A stretch of DNA of 64,000 nt from Lachnospiraceae bacterium (GTDB taxonomy: Bacteria > Bacillota > Clostridia > Lachnospirales > Lachnospiraceae): positions 1-64,000 of the forward strand of contig JAEEJA010000077.1 in the NCBI GenBank assembly GCA_016281605.1, written 5' to 3'. Both the position numbers and the translations under genes were made by a program. Shown here piece by piece: positions 28,750 through 38,239 of this stretch. Within the stretch, counting starts at the first letter, position 1, and every line of letters starts with the position of its first letter. A model generated the notes under the pieces. That model worked only from the letters and a program-made list of their open reading frames with translations, made no database searches and was not told where the DNA came from.

Positions 28750-28861
28750 AGTTTATCTCCTTTTATCACTTGACCTTTAGCATGAATACAAGCTCTTTTG
28801 CCTTGCAGGTTTCATTAGTTGCAACGCTTACTCTTTGCTTTAAATGTGAACTGCATAGCCT

Positions 28862-30226
28862 TTACTTCATCAAGACCTTAATTTTTGAAGACCATGTAGA
28901 GTAAATATTGGTTCCGTTATAATCCACGTAAGCTCTTACACGCACAAAATACTTTGGTTTTTTCAGATTTTTTACAACTACTTTTGTCTTCTTTACATCC
29001 TTAGTTGTCTTACTCTTCATACCCTTATAAGGTGAATACTGAATCTCATAGCGAACTTCATAACCTGTTACAGTGACAGGTGAGTAAGTAATTCTTATTC
29101 TCTTTTTCTTCGGACAAACTACTGAAAGCGAATCAACTGCACTGACTACAGGCTGAGCTTTAACTGTAGGTACAGGTGTAGCAGTGGCAACAGGCTTAGC
29201 AGGTGCCTGTGTAGGAACCACAACCGGCTCAGGAGTATAAATAGAGCCACCTGATGCAGGATTTACATACGCATAAGTTCTTCTTATAGACTTAAGAACC
29301 GGATATGTGTAGGTTGTGTATCCCATATACCATGTATTCTGAAAGTCAAAGCCTTCAAAATTCTTTAAGTCGCTCATTTCAGCTGATGTAAGGATCTTGA
29401 CACCTTCAAGCGGTGAATCCTTATCAATGTTATTGTCAAGTGCATAACACTTCTCCACGAGACTTGAGCTGTTAGAAAATGCATAGATACTGCCTGCTTT
29501 TGTTTCTGTCTGAGCATCAATCTTTCCTGTATTATAGCTTGTTATGATATCTCCTCCTGCATTTCCGCCGGAGATTCCGCCTACATAAGCATAGGTATTG
29601 GTTGTTGAAATATTCACATTACTGTAGCAGTTTTTTACGTAACCGTTGTTTCTGCCGCAGACACCACCTATTCTTACTCTGTCGCTTGCCTTTATCGAGT
29701 CATCTACTTCATCCTCATCTAACTGCTCCTGAGTAACATTGCAGGTGATACTACCTGAAACAGAGCAGTTTTCGATAGTTCCATCATTATAGCCACATAT
29801 AGCTCCGAACTTATCAACAGTTGTAGAACTCTTGTTGATATTTACGCTTATATCGAGGTTCTTAACTACAGCATCTGCCTCTATACTTTTAAAAAGACCA
29901 AGATTGTACTCTTCGCTTCCATCAAGATCATTATAAGAATAGATATTTAAATTTTTTATACTGTAACCATTGCCATCAAATATAGCGTTAAAGTGATCAA
30001 GTGGCACCCATCCACCCTCTGCAGTGTGAACACCTCCTGATACGGTATCGGAAAGATCAATGTCGTTCATAAGCTTAAACGTTACATTTTCCTTTCCTCC
30101 AACCTTTCTTAGGTCATCAGCTGTCCTTATCTCTATGATTGCATTATCCGCAGTCGCATAGGTAAATAAAGGAAAGCTTGAAACAGTAAGTGCAAGTGAA
30201 AGTAATAATCCGATTTTTTTCTTCAT
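28862..30226 (-). CDS. Secreted surface protein with GLUG repeats and a fibronectin-like tail
   Basis: The 454-residue product has a clear signal peptide (MKKKIGLLLSLALTVS) cleaved near YATA. Its central part contains at least three GLUG-type repeats of the form GGVCGRNNGYVKNCYS, which build a beta-helix in adhesins and proteases. A linker rich in Pro, Thr and Val follows (about residues 345-380). The C-terminal domain of about 80 residues looks like a fibronectin type III fold (YEVRYEIQYS...YFVRVRAYVDY). No enzyme active site or sorting motif is seen. It is probably a surface-attached binding protein. GGAGGAAAT precedes the start. Confidence 0.8.
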   Translation of the reverse strand: MKKKIGLLLSLALTVSSFPLFTYATADNAIIEIRTADDLRKVGGKENVTFKLMNDIDLSDTVSGGVHTAEGGWVPLDHFNAIFDGNGYSIKNLNIYSYNDLDGSEEYNLGLFKSIEADAVVKNLDISVNINKSSTTVDKFGAICGYNDGTIENCSVSGSITCNVTQEQLDEDEVDDSIKASDRVRIGGVCGRNNGYVKNCYSNVNISTTNTYAYVGGISGGNAGGDIITSYNTGKIDAQTETKAGSIYAFSNSSSLVEKCYALDNNIDKDSPLEGVKILTSAEMSDLKNFEGFDFQNTWYMGYTTYTYPVLKSIRRTYAYVNPASGGSIYTPEPVVVPTQAPAKPVATATPVPTVKAQPVVSAVDSLSVVCPKKKRIRITYSPVTVTGYEVRYEIQYSPYKGMKSKTTKDVKKTKVVVKNLKKPKYFVRVRAYVDYNGTNIYSTWSSKIKVLMK

Positions 30227-30266
30227 AGTTGATTTCCTCCCTAATTGTTTTTTTAACTATATAAAT

Positions 30267-30294
30267 GTCAAGACTCCACAAAGGAGCCTTGACC
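30267..30294. repeat. Variant CAAGACTC palindrome
   Basis: Arms GTCAAG-A-CTCC and GGAG-C-CTTGAC enclose a five-base loop. It is a diverged copy of the palindrome at 17272-17305 and lies between the alkylsulfatase gene and the GLUG-protein gene. Confidence 0.65.
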
Positions 30295-30320
30295 GGTATG
30301 TATTTATTGTGACATATATA

Positions 30321-32768
30321 TTATGGTTCTACAATGTTAAAGTCTCTTGTCCAAACTTTGATGTACTTTCCAAATCTGTCGAGAACTGTATCATCGCCTT
30401 CGATCTTTACTTTATCCTTTATGCTATCCAGGCTTCCTCCCATAATTCCAAGAAGTGCCTGCTTAGGACAGGTAAGAGTAGCATCCACGTCATCCTCTGT
30501 TCTTTCTTTATAAACAAGAACTACGCCTGAAGACCTCTTGATATAGTACTTTTCACCTGTATCGGAAATATTTAAGTTAAATGAAAGATCATCATCCTGA
30601 GCTGCAAGAGCATCCGTTGCGATGCCAATATAATCGAGCATCATGTCTGCTGTCATAGCTGCACGAACATCATTGCTTCCGCCTGCATTCTTCTTTCCTA
30701 TTGACTGATTGCCGTTTCTAAGCTCATTAGCACCTGTGAGATAGATATTTCTCCATGTTCCACTCTCTGCCTGATAACCAAGCTGCTCAAGAGCGTCAGC
30801 GTAAAGCTGTCTTGCCTTTGTATTGGATGGATCTGCAAATACTATTTCCTTCATAACTTGCGCAACCCACTGATACTCGCCCTTATCAAAGTCAGCCTTT
30901 GCCATCTTTATAACCTTGTCAATATCTCCAAGGTACTCAACCCACTTTTTAGCTGTTTCCTCAGGTGGAAGCGGATCAAGATTTACAGGATTTGCATCAT
31001 ACCATCCAAGATACTTCTGGTAAACTGCCTTTATGTTGTGCTTTAATGTACCGTAATACTGTCTTGTGTACCAAACCCTATCAAGCTTATCAGGTAATTT
31101 GAGCATGTTTGAAATCTCATTTGGAGTATATCCATCATTTGCATAATATAATGTCTGATCGTGGATAAACTGGTAAACTGCCGCTGTATTTTCCATGTAA
31201 GTCTTTATGTTTTCAGTATCCCAATGTGGCCAGTTATGCGACTGGAAGACAACATCAGTCTTGTCTCCAAACATCTGCTCTGCCTCAAGTATATAAGTTG
31301 CCCAGTCAGCTGCATCTCTAACTTCAGCACCACGAAGTGTGTAAACATTGTGCATGGTTCCGGTACAGTTTTCTGCAAGCCATAAACCTCTGTACTTAGG
31401 GAAGTACGCATTCATCTCAGCCGGAGCTTCTGTACCAGGTGTAAGCTGTATCTGAACCTCAAGTCCGTCTATTACTATTGTTTCGTTCTTTGTTACATCA
31501 TAAGTTGGAGCAAGTAAGCCTGTATTTCCTACAGACTGTCCAAGTCCGATACCCATTGCAAGGCGGCCCTTCTCGCCAACACCAAGAGTAACACCGTACT
31601 GATACTGTGCTCTACGTGACATAGCGCTACCTGCATAGATATTCTCTGATACAGCATGCTCTAAAAATCCTTCCGGAGCAATTACTGATATCTTTCCTTC
31701 ATCTATCTGATCACTTTGCGAATCCCAATCATCTGTCTTCTTTGCAACAGTCTCACTTACTGTACTCTGATCTAGGAGACCGTAGATTCCACCGTAATGA
31801 TCTACATGTGAATGGCTGTATAAAACTGCCTTTATATCGAGTGATTCAAGACCTAACTCTTTCTTTGCATATGCCTCCATAAGAGCCTTTGCTTCTGCCA
31901 TATCCTGCTTGCACATGAGAACATCGAAGACAATCCAGCCATTATCTGTTCTGATAAATGTAGCATTGGACATATCGTAACCACGTACCTGATATATACC
32001 GTCGCAAACCTCAAAAAGACCTGCGTAGCTGTTATATAAGGTGTTTCTGAAAAGACTTGGATTAATGGTTCCCGGAAGTTTAGATTCAGGAAGTTCTGCC
32101 ATCTCTTTAATGAAATCATATACAGATACATCCCAAACTATATTTCCATCTACATCCTTAATAACAGGTGCTTCCGGTGCTTCTATAAGACCTCTCTTTG
32201 CATTTTCCTCTTCTGACTTGTCATCAAAATCAAGTCTATCGAGCCATGCAGCGTTTTTAGCCTTTGTAATATCGGTTGCATCCTTCTTCTCACTGTTAAG
32301 AACCACGCTGTTATCAGGTGTAGGACTGCTCTTTGGAGTCACTGTAGCTGCGGGTGCTACGCTGGCACGCGTTGACGGATTGGCACCTGTTGCTGCTGCT
32401 ACTGAAACATCTATCTTAGACTTAAATGTCTTAGCTTTATCAGATTTCTTAGAAGACTTCACAGCCTTTATCTTAACTGTTAAAGTAGCCTTTCCTGCCG
32501 ACACACCCTTAACTTTAATCTTTTTCTTAGAGGCTGTAGCGGTTGCAACATCCTTCTTACTGCTTGAAACCTTTACCGACTTCACTTTGTAGCCATTAGC
32601 ATTTACCTTAAGTTTCTCTGTTTCACCTACAGTTACCTTTGCTGTCACCTTTACAGATGGAGTTTCTTTTGCACTGGTATCTGTGTCTGTCATGGTCACA
32701 GATGTAAGTGCAAGTGCTGCCGCCATAGTCGTTGCCAGTACTCTCTTAAGTGTGAATTTCTTTTTCAT
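30321..32768 (-). CDS. Secreted alkylsulfatase of the metallo-beta-lactamase fold with an Ig-like N-terminal domain
   Basis: The 815-residue product begins with a signal peptide (ATTMAAALALTSVT). A lysine-rich Big2-like domain (about residues 35-125) and a Thr/Pro linker follow. Then comes an SdsA1/BDS1-type alkylsulfatase: the zinc motif HSHVDH at 319-324, more metal ligands in ENCTGTMHN and QSHNWPHW, a helical dimerisation region, and a C-terminal SCP2-like domain (about 700-815) that shields hydrophobic chains. Family members hydrolyse primary alkyl sulfates. The nutrient or detoxification role in a gut or rumen anaerobe is not clear, and activity on other sulfated amphiphiles is possible. 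An AGGAGGAAAG site precedes the start. A 122-residue desulfoferrodoxin gene lies directly upstream. Confidence 0.88.
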   Translation of the reverse strand: MKKKFTLKRVLATTMAAALALTSVTMTDTDTSAKETPSVKVTAKVTVGETEKLKVNANGYKVKSVKVSSSKKDVATATASKKKIKVKGVSAGKATLTVKIKAVKSSKKSDKAKTFKSKIDVSVAAATGANPSTRASVAPAATVTPKSSPTPDNSVVLNSEKKDATDITKAKNAAWLDRLDFDDKSEEENAKRGLIEAPEAPVIKDVDGNIVWDVSVYDFIKEMAELPESKLPGTINPSLFRNTLYNSYAGLFEVCDGIYQVRGYDMSNATFIRTDNGWIVFDVLMCKQDMAEAKALMEAYAKKELGLESLDIKAVLYSHSHVDHYGGIYGLLDQSTVSETVAKKTDDWDSQSDQIDEGKISVIAPEGFLEHAVSENIYAGSAMSRRAQYQYGVTLGVGEKGRLAMGIGLGQSVGNTGLLAPTYDVTKNETIVIDGLEVQIQLTPGTEAPAEMNAYFPKYRGLWLAENCTGTMHNVYTLRGAEVRDAADWATYILEAEQMFGDKTDVVFQSHNWPHWDTENIKTYMENTAAVYQFIHDQTLYYANDGYTPNEISNMLKLPDKLDRVWYTRQYYGTLKHNIKAVYQKYLGWYDANPVNLDPLPPEETAKKWVEYLGDIDKVIKMAKADFDKGEYQWVAQVMKEIVFADPSNTKARQLYADALEQLGYQAESGTWRNIYLTGANELRNGNQSIGKKNAGGSNDVRAAMTADMMLDYIGIATDALAAQDDDLSFNLNISDTGEKYYIKRSSGVVLVYKERTEDDVDATLTCPKQALLGIMGGSLDSIKDKVKIEGDDTVLDRFGKYIKVWTRDFNIVEP

Positions 32769-32797
32769 TTGAATCTTTCCTCCTGTTTTGTATTATT

Positions 32798-33166
32798 TTA
32801 TACTTTCCAAAGTCCATGAAGATTACAATACTCATAAACCTCAAGAACTTCATCTCCCTCAACAAGTGCAAATGTAGCCTTCGGCTCATCTTGCGGATTC
32901 AAAATCTTTCTCTGATTACCATTCTTTGTCTTAATAGCAATCCACTGTATATAATGATTTTCTAGCATTGGATGCTCTACACTTCCCACGGTTACTGTAA
33001 CTGTATTACCGTTTACTTCATATACGGGTACATGTTTTTCAAGTGCAGCATCTACAGTTCCCGGAACAAGCTCCTCCATAGCTTCACCGCAACACATGGT
33101 AGGAACAGCCGTTTCATTTACCATAGCAATTATCTTTCCACATTTTTTACAACGATAAAATTTCAT
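32798..33166 (-). CDS. dfx: Desulfoferrodoxin (superoxide reductase)
   Basis: The 122-residue protein reduces superoxide to hydrogen peroxide without making oxygen, a defence of anaerobes. The N-terminal desulforedoxin-like domain has CKKC and CC pairs for center I. The catalytic center II ligands are visible as EKHVP, VEHPM, ENHYIQW and the C-terminal CNLHGLW. This is therefore the two-iron type. An AAGGAGG site precedes the start. It sits 23 bp downstream of an HD-GYP gene and 30 bp upstream of the alkylsulfatase gene, so the three could share a transcript. Confidence 0.95.
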   Translation of the reverse strand: MKFYRCKKCGKIIAMVNETAVPTMCCGEAMEELVPGTVDAALEKHVPVYEVNGNTVTVTVGSVEHPMLENHYIQWIAIKTKNGNQRKILNPQDEPKATFALVEGDEVLEVYEYCNLHGLWKV

Positions 33167-33188
33167 AGTCGTATACCTCCTTAAAAAA

Positions 33189-35285
33189 TTATAAATATTT
33201 ACTATTACTTACTTCACTAAAGTGCTCTGCAACCTCTCTAACCTTATCCTCTGCGTGCTTAAATGCTTCGGAAATCTTAGGGTCAAAATGAGTTCCTGCG
33301 TCTTCCTGTATAATTCCCATTGCTTTTTCAAATGGAAATGCCTTCTTATAACATCTCTCCGACACAAGAGCATCAAAAACATCAGCAACTGCCATAATTC
33401 TTGCGGATAAAGGAATATCCTCTCCTGAAAGCCCCTTAGGATAACCGTTTCCATTCCACTTTTCATGATGATACTCAGCAAGATTTTTCGCTTCTAAAAG
33501 ATAACCCGAATCCGGTACTTTTTCAATAACCTGCGAAAGAATCTGAGCACCTGCAGTTGTATGGGTCTTCATAATTTCAAATTCTTCATCGGTAAGTTTA
33601 CCCGGTTTATTTAAAATAACATCAGAAACCGCAATTTTACCGATATCATGAAGAGGTGCGGAGTGCTCAACATCATACATGAATTTTTCAGTTAACTGAT
33701 CTGTGTAGTATCCAAGTTCCATCAGAGATTCCATGATTATTCTTGTATATGCTGCTGTTTTTCTGATATGGTCTCCCGTCTCCTCATCTCTGTTTTCAAC
33801 CATATCTGCAAGAACAATGATAAGCGCATCCTGCATCTGAGCTATGGTTTCGGTCTTCTCATTCAGTACATTTACATACCGGACGTTGTTTTCCGTAGTT
33901 TTTGTAAATGCATTGTAAAGATTTTCTATTTCGTCTCCGGTCATTATTTTCAGCTTTTCGATACGTGATACGTTTTCTTCAAGTGACTCCTCATTATCAT
34001 ATGCAAATGCACTTGCACTTAAAGCCATAGTATTAACCGGAAATACAATATTATACTCTGATATCCACAAACCTACTGCTAGGATAAGAGAAAAGAATCC
34101 CAAAAATAGTGAAAGTAACTTAGCAAGGAAACTGTATTCGTTGGACTTAACTACATCCATGGAGATGTCAGCCGCCGCATAGCAAACACACTCTCCTGCC
34201 TTATTGTAGATAGGCTTATATACAGTAACAAGCCATCCATAGGTATCATCAGTAATGATAGGGTCAATTTCCTTTCCTGCAAGAAGAGCATCGATTTTTT
34301 TTTCAAATGACTTATCAAACTCGACTACAGCTCCCGGCTCTTCACCCTCTACATCTTCAGTATCCAAGTCAAATACTACATGACATCCGTCTTCTAATAT
34401 TTTGTAAACATAGATATAATTAATATCCTTTGAGCTTTCTTTAATACTATAAAGTCTTCTCTCAACCTCTCTGTACTCCTGAGAGCTATCACCTTTTTCG
34501 ATGTACTCATCGATTTTCTCCGGATCTATAACTCCTATTTCAAGATTAACAGTACTTTCTGCCGTCCTGTAATAATCATCTATAGAATAGTTTCTGTAAA
34601 GAATCATGCTGATTATCATAGCAACGGCACCAATCGAGACGCAGGCAACCACCAAAAGCAAAAGAATCTTGGTCCGAAGCGATACTCTTCTGTTTTTACT
34701 TTTTCTCACAGCTTTTACTTCTTCTTTGGTAAGAGGAGTCTGTTGCCAACCGGTAATCTCAAACATATTTGTAATTGATTTAGGAAATACATATATAGCT
34801 AAAAATGTAATAAAAACAGACAGTGCCTTATCTATTACCTCTACAGGAAGCTTGTCCATAAACATAGCCATAAACGATTCATCCGTACCATACATTCCGT
34901 TAAGAAAATAATCCAAAGTATTGGATAATAGCAGACTTGATATAGCAAGAATCACAAAAACTATAATTCCACCATAAAAGTGCTTTAATACCCCTTTTCT
35001 CGAACAATAAGAAACCACCACTGCTATCAATATATTTATTATGGCATAATAAATATATGATGACGACGTAAAGGACATAATAATATTAGTTGTTATTCCC
35101 ACGATAATAGCAGGAAGATAACCACTTAAAACTCCTATAAACATCGTACCGATAGAGTCGAGAAATATCGGTAAATGAAAAAATTGTACAATTACGTAAC
35201 CCAACAGATTTATTATAATTCCAGGTATACAAACAAGGATAATCTTAATAAACCTTTTATTATCAAATAATCGGTATCTATCCAT
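33189..35285 (-). CDS. Membrane HD-GYP phosphodiesterase with an extracytoplasmic sensor
   Basis: The 698-residue protein begins with about six hydrophobic segments (residues 10-165) resembling the substrate-binding subunit of an ECF transporter. A further membrane segment (about 205-230), an extracytoplasmic sensor region (about 231-375) and another membrane segment follow. A linker region leads to the HD-GYP domain, with HDIGK near residue 546 and HHEKWNGNGYPKGL near 605. HD-GYP domains usually degrade cyclic di-GMP, though some act on other cyclic dinucleotides. All metal-binding HD residues are present. The N-terminal part might sense a vitamin-like ligand, which is inference. Confidence 0.88.
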   Translation of the reverse strand: MDRYRLFDNKRFIKIILVCIPGIIINLLGYVIVQFFHLPIFLDSIGTMFIGVLSGYLPAIIVGITTNIIMSFTSSSYIYYAIINILIAVVVSYCSRKGVLKHFYGGIIVFVILAISSLLLSNTLDYFLNGMYGTDESFMAMFMDKLPVEVIDKALSVFITFLAIYVFPKSITNMFEITGWQQTPLTKEEVKAVRKSKNRRVSLRTKILLLLVVACVSIGAVAMIISMILYRNYSIDDYYRTAESTVNLEIGVIDPEKIDEYIEKGDSSQEYREVERRLYSIKESSKDINYIYVYKILEDGCHVVFDLDTEDVEGEEPGAVVEFDKSFEKKIDALLAGKEIDPIITDDTYGWLVTVYKPIYNKAGECVCYAAADISMDVVKSNEYSFLAKLLSLFLGFFSLILAVGLWISEYNIVFPVNTMALSASAFAYDNEESLEENVSRIEKLKIMTGDEIENLYNAFTKTTENNVRYVNVLNEKTETIAQMQDALIIVLADMVENRDEETGDHIRKTAAYTRIIMESLMELGYYTDQLTEKFMYDVEHSAPLHDIGKIAVSDVILNKPGKLTDEEFEIMKTHTTAGAQILSQVIEKVPDSGYLLEAKNLAEYHHEKWNGNGYPKGLSGEDIPLSARIMAVADVFDALVSERCYKKAFPFEKAMGIIQEDAGTHFDPKISEAFKHAEDKVREVAEHFSEVSNSKYL

Positions 35286-35553
35286 CCGAAATAATCTCCT
35301 TTAAAATGTAGATGCGTTTTAATCATTAGTAATAAGATTATAACGCTTATAAAAAGAAGATACAAGGGAAAATTTATGTTCGTGTCAAGTTTGTTGAATA
35401 AAAAAACATAACCCGGGTCAGTGGAATTAATCTTTTCACTCAGGCATACAAAAATATAAGAAAACAAAAAATGACGGAGTAGGGATGAAAATTTCCATTC
35501 CACACTCCGTCTTTTTATGGGAATTGTAATTATATGTACCTTGAAAGTTTATT
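35286..35553. other. Gap containing the beta-helix lipoprotein terminator
   Basis: Apart from the terminator at 35473-35511, I see an imperfect promoter-like AT-rich stretch and no coding region. Confidence 0.4.
35473..35511 (-). terminator. Terminator of the beta-helix lipoprotein gene
   Basis: Perfect outer arms GACGGAGT/ACTCCGTC and an inner partial stem are followed by ATTTTTTG on the minus strand and CTTTTT on the plus strand, so it may work in both directions. Confidence 0.85.
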
Positions 35554-37494
35554 TTATACGGAATCAGACTTACTTGATGAACTCGATGAGTCTGTCTTGC
35601 TTGAGGAGCCTGATTTGCTCGAAGAACTTGAAGAATCTGACTTGCTTGATGGTTTGCTGTCCGGTTTATGGGACGGCTTTCCGTGTCTTTCATGTTCTGA
35701 AGAAGAGCTGCTTTCCGACGAGTTTGAATCGGAAGATTTCTTCTCCGACGAGCTTGCCCCTGAAGAAGAGTTGCTATCCGATGAACTTGAGTCAGAGGAA
35801 CTGTGACTATGATGACTTCCGGGTCTATTATGGCTATGTGAACCGGAGCCGTCTGAAGAATTACTCTTATCCGAACTTTCTTTTCCTGAACTATTGCTCT
35901 TGTCGGAGTTGCTACTCTTACCGGAACTGTTTTTATCCAAGCTACTCTTATCAGACTTATTATCCTTACCGGAATTACTGTTTTTATCAGAACTGCTCTT
36001 CGATGAGTTATTCTTGTCTGAATTACTGTTTTTCTTGGTACTCTCCTTACCTGATGAAGAATCACTTGACAGCTTAACTGATTTTCCTGTAGATGCGCTT
36101 CCCTCTTTATACTCTTTACCGTTTACATAAAGCTTATGTCCATTTAGATTAATGCTGTTTTTCTCGCATGTAAGACTTGTTACATATGAATCAGACGTAA
36201 GAGTCCATGTAGAATTGCCTGAAATCTCTACATATACTTCACCATTACTTTTTTCGCTGTTTACAGCACCCTTAAAGGTTGAATTCTTTTTAAGATAAAG
36301 GTTAAGTGCAGAGTCACTGTCTACAACTATATCACCCTTAATTTTCTGATTAGTAGCCTTTAAGTTAACCTTTCCTCCGTTTGAACCCTCATTTCCCCAA
36401 CCGGCCGCAGCTGCACGAAGAAATACGCCATCAGAATCCTTATTTGTAATCTTTACATTTTTTAGATTTATATTTGCAACAGTATTATTTACAAAAAATA
36501 TATCGCCGTTTTTGTTTGTGATAGTGCCGCCCTTCATTGTATACGAAGCAGTTCCGTTATCAGCATCTCCAGACATGGATTGGTAAATCATTACTGCTTG
36601 ATAGTAGCTTGATTTGTCACTGTTTTTCTTATTGTTGTCAGCAGTAAGATTTACATTCTTGAGAGTGACGGAATTCTTTCCTTCTACTACAATCCCTTGA
36701 GAAGCCTTTGATACAAAAGTACTGTCAGATACTGTTATGTCGGCAGTTGAGTAAATCACCGGAGATCCTGTGCCACTAGTCTCATAATACCCTTTATTCA
36801 CATTTACCGTTCCGCCACCTCTGTCGGAGCGAATAGCTGCAGATGAATTGCCTGATGTAATTATAGTGAGGTTCTCAGCATTTGTAGTTCCTCCGCCGGT
36901 TGTCATTAGACCACCTGAACAATTTCCCTTGGTCTCTATAACAGAGTCACTTATATTAACTGTAGTTCCTTCACCATAGGAAAATACACCGTTAGCATGT
37001 TCGCCATCACTTTCAATCAAGACATTCTTTAAGTTAAGAGTTGCCTTGTTAGTTGCAAAAACAGTTGCATTTTCACCGTAAAAATCAGCTTCATCACCAC
37101 CGGAATCTCCTGTTTTTTCAATCTTTACATTACTGTAATCAGCATTTTCTCCATCAGCTAATACAGCATGTTCTCCATCAGCATCATTGGATATGGTATC
37201 ACTTATATCAATGTCATTTTTTGAAAGAAAATCACCGGAAACTGATGCAGTAGTATCCTTAGAATTATTATCAGAAGAATCTTCAGAATTTTTATCTGAA
37301 TCTGTACCGGATTCTGTATCAGTTTCATTACTATCACCTGTCTTGTCAGATGATGTATCTTCCTTCGAAGCACTAGCTTCCTGAGTAGATGTAGTCTTTG
37401 CAGTTTCGGTGCAGCCTGTAAATGTCAGACAAAGACTAAATATAGAAAGAGTACCCGTAATTATATAAAGTTTATTTAAAAAATGTTTTCTCAT
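35554..37494 (-). CDS. Lipoprotein with a beta-helix domain and a long Ser/Asp/Lys tail
   Basis: The 646-residue product has a lipoprotein signal with the lipobox LTFTGC, so it is expected to be anchored by its N-terminal Cys. An acidic Ser/Asp/Thr spacer of about 75 residues follows. The central part (about 95-475) is a parallel beta-helix made of repeated strands such as VNISDSVIETKG and LNLKNVLIESDG. It resembles the carbohydrate-binding or adhesin proteins often annotated as right-handed helix repeats. The last 150 or so residues are almost only Ser, Lys, Asp, Asn and Gly with a His-rich patch. The start at 37494 has GGGAGG; the longer frame to 37542 lacks one. No catalytic site was recognised. 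Confidence 0.82.
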   Translation of the reverse strand: MRKHFLNKLYIITGTLSIFSLCLTFTGCTETAKTTSTQEASASKEDTSSDKTGDSNETDTESGTDSDKNSEDSSDNNSKDTTASVSGDFLSKNDIDISDTISNDADGEHAVLADGENADYSNVKIEKTGDSGGDEADFYGENATVFATNKATLNLKNVLIESDGEHANGVFSYGEGTTVNISDSVIETKGNCSGGLMTTGGGTTNAENLTIITSGNSSAAIRSDRGGGTVNVNKGYYETSGTGSPVIYSTADITVSDSTFVSKASQGIVVEGKNSVTLKNVNLTADNNKKNSDKSSYYQAVMIYQSMSGDADNGTASYTMKGGTITNKNGDIFFVNNTVANINLKNVKITNKDSDGVFLRAAAAGWGNEGSNGGKVNLKATNQKIKGDIVVDSDSALNLYLKKNSTFKGAVNSEKSNGEVYVEISGNSTWTLTSDSYVTSLTCEKNSINLNGHKLYVNGKEYKEGSASTGKSVKLSSDSSSGKESTKKNSNSDKNNSSKSSSDKNSNSGKDNKSDKSSLDKNSSGKSSNSDKSNSSGKESSDKSNSSDGSGSHSHNRPGSHHSHSSSDSSSSDSNSSSGASSSEKKSSDSNSSESSSSSEHERHGKPSHKPDSKPSSKSDSSSSSSKSGSSSKTDSSSSSSKSDSV

Positions 37495-37641
37495 AGTATA
37501 CCTCCCTTCTTTAGTACTAAAATATGGTTTTCTTAACTTCAAAGAGAAATATATACCTAATAAATGTCAAATTGCCGTTAATATTGTGGCAAAACTAGAC
37601 CGATGTTGTGGAATAAATATGAACAGAATCACTCGAAAAAA

Positions 37642-37663
37642 GAGCCGCTCCTTAGAGCGACTC
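37642..37663 (-). terminator. Terminator of queF
   Basis: A nine-bp stem with one mismatch (GAGTCGCTC against GAGCGGCTC) is followed by TTTTTT on the minus strand, nine bases past the queF stop. Confidence 0.85.
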
Positions 37664-37671
37664 AATATTTT

Positions 37672-38178
37672 TTATCGATTATCTACAACCTCCGGATACA
37701 TATCATGCTTCATAAGTCTTTCTGCAGCCATGGTTTCCCACTTAGTTCCGGGTCTTCCGTAATTACAATAAGGATCTATGGAGATACCACCTCTTGGCAA
37801 AAACTTTCCCCACACCTCGATATACTTCGGATCCATAAGCTTTATAAGATCCTTCATAATCATATTTACACAATCCTCATGAAAATCACCATGATTTCTG
37901 AAGCTGAATAAGTATAGCTTCAAAGATTTACTCTCAACCATTTTTACATCCGGTATGTAGCTAATGGTGATGGTTGCAAAGTCAGGCTGTCCTGTAATGG
38001 GGCAAAGACTGGTAAACTCGGGACAATTAAACTTTACGAAATAATCATTGTCAGGATGCTTATTATCAAAGGTTTCTAAAACCTCAGGAGCATAATCATC
38101 CTTGTAAACTACATTTTTTTCACCTAAAAGCTCTAAACCGGTATTCTCTTTATTGCGACCTAAATTAATATTTTCCAC
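37672..38178 (-). CDS. queF: NADPH-dependent 7-cyano-7-deazaguanine reductase
   Basis: The 168-residue enzyme reduces preQ0 to preQ1 in queuosine synthesis. It is the short unimodular type, with the nucleophilic Cys in [13 protein letters not shown] and the [16 protein letters not shown] motif, followed by the catalytic His/Glu region FHEDCVN. No queC, queD or queE gene is adjacent, and I see no preQ1 riboswitch upstream. Translation starts at GTG with GGAGG at good spacing. Directly upstream lies the CCGACTGA hairpin repeat. Confidence 0.93.
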   Translation of the reverse strand: MENINLGRNKENTGLELLGEKNVVYKDDYAPEVLETFDNKHPDNDYFVKFNCPEFTSLCPITGQPDFATITISYIPDVKMVESKSLKLYLFSFRNHGDFHEDCVNMIMKDLIKLMDPKYIEVWGKFLPRGGISIDPYCNYGRPGTKWETMAAERLMKHDMYPEVVDNR

Positions 38179-38239
38179 GTTATTTCCTCCATGTTATCTG
38201 TTGTGAACCAATGCGTGAGTAAATTGCAAAATAAGTAAT

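Noticed and set aside
28750-28861. Small gene between aepY and the GLUG protein gene
   Set aside because: A minus-strand stretch reads VSVATNETCKAKELVFMLKVK before a stop but has no start codon or ribosome-binding site and is interrupted in other frames.
35436-36130. Several overlapping open frames on both strands at the lipoprotein tail
   Set aside because: They arise from the low-complexity Ser codons of the lipoprotein tail and have biased, repetitive translations without start signals.
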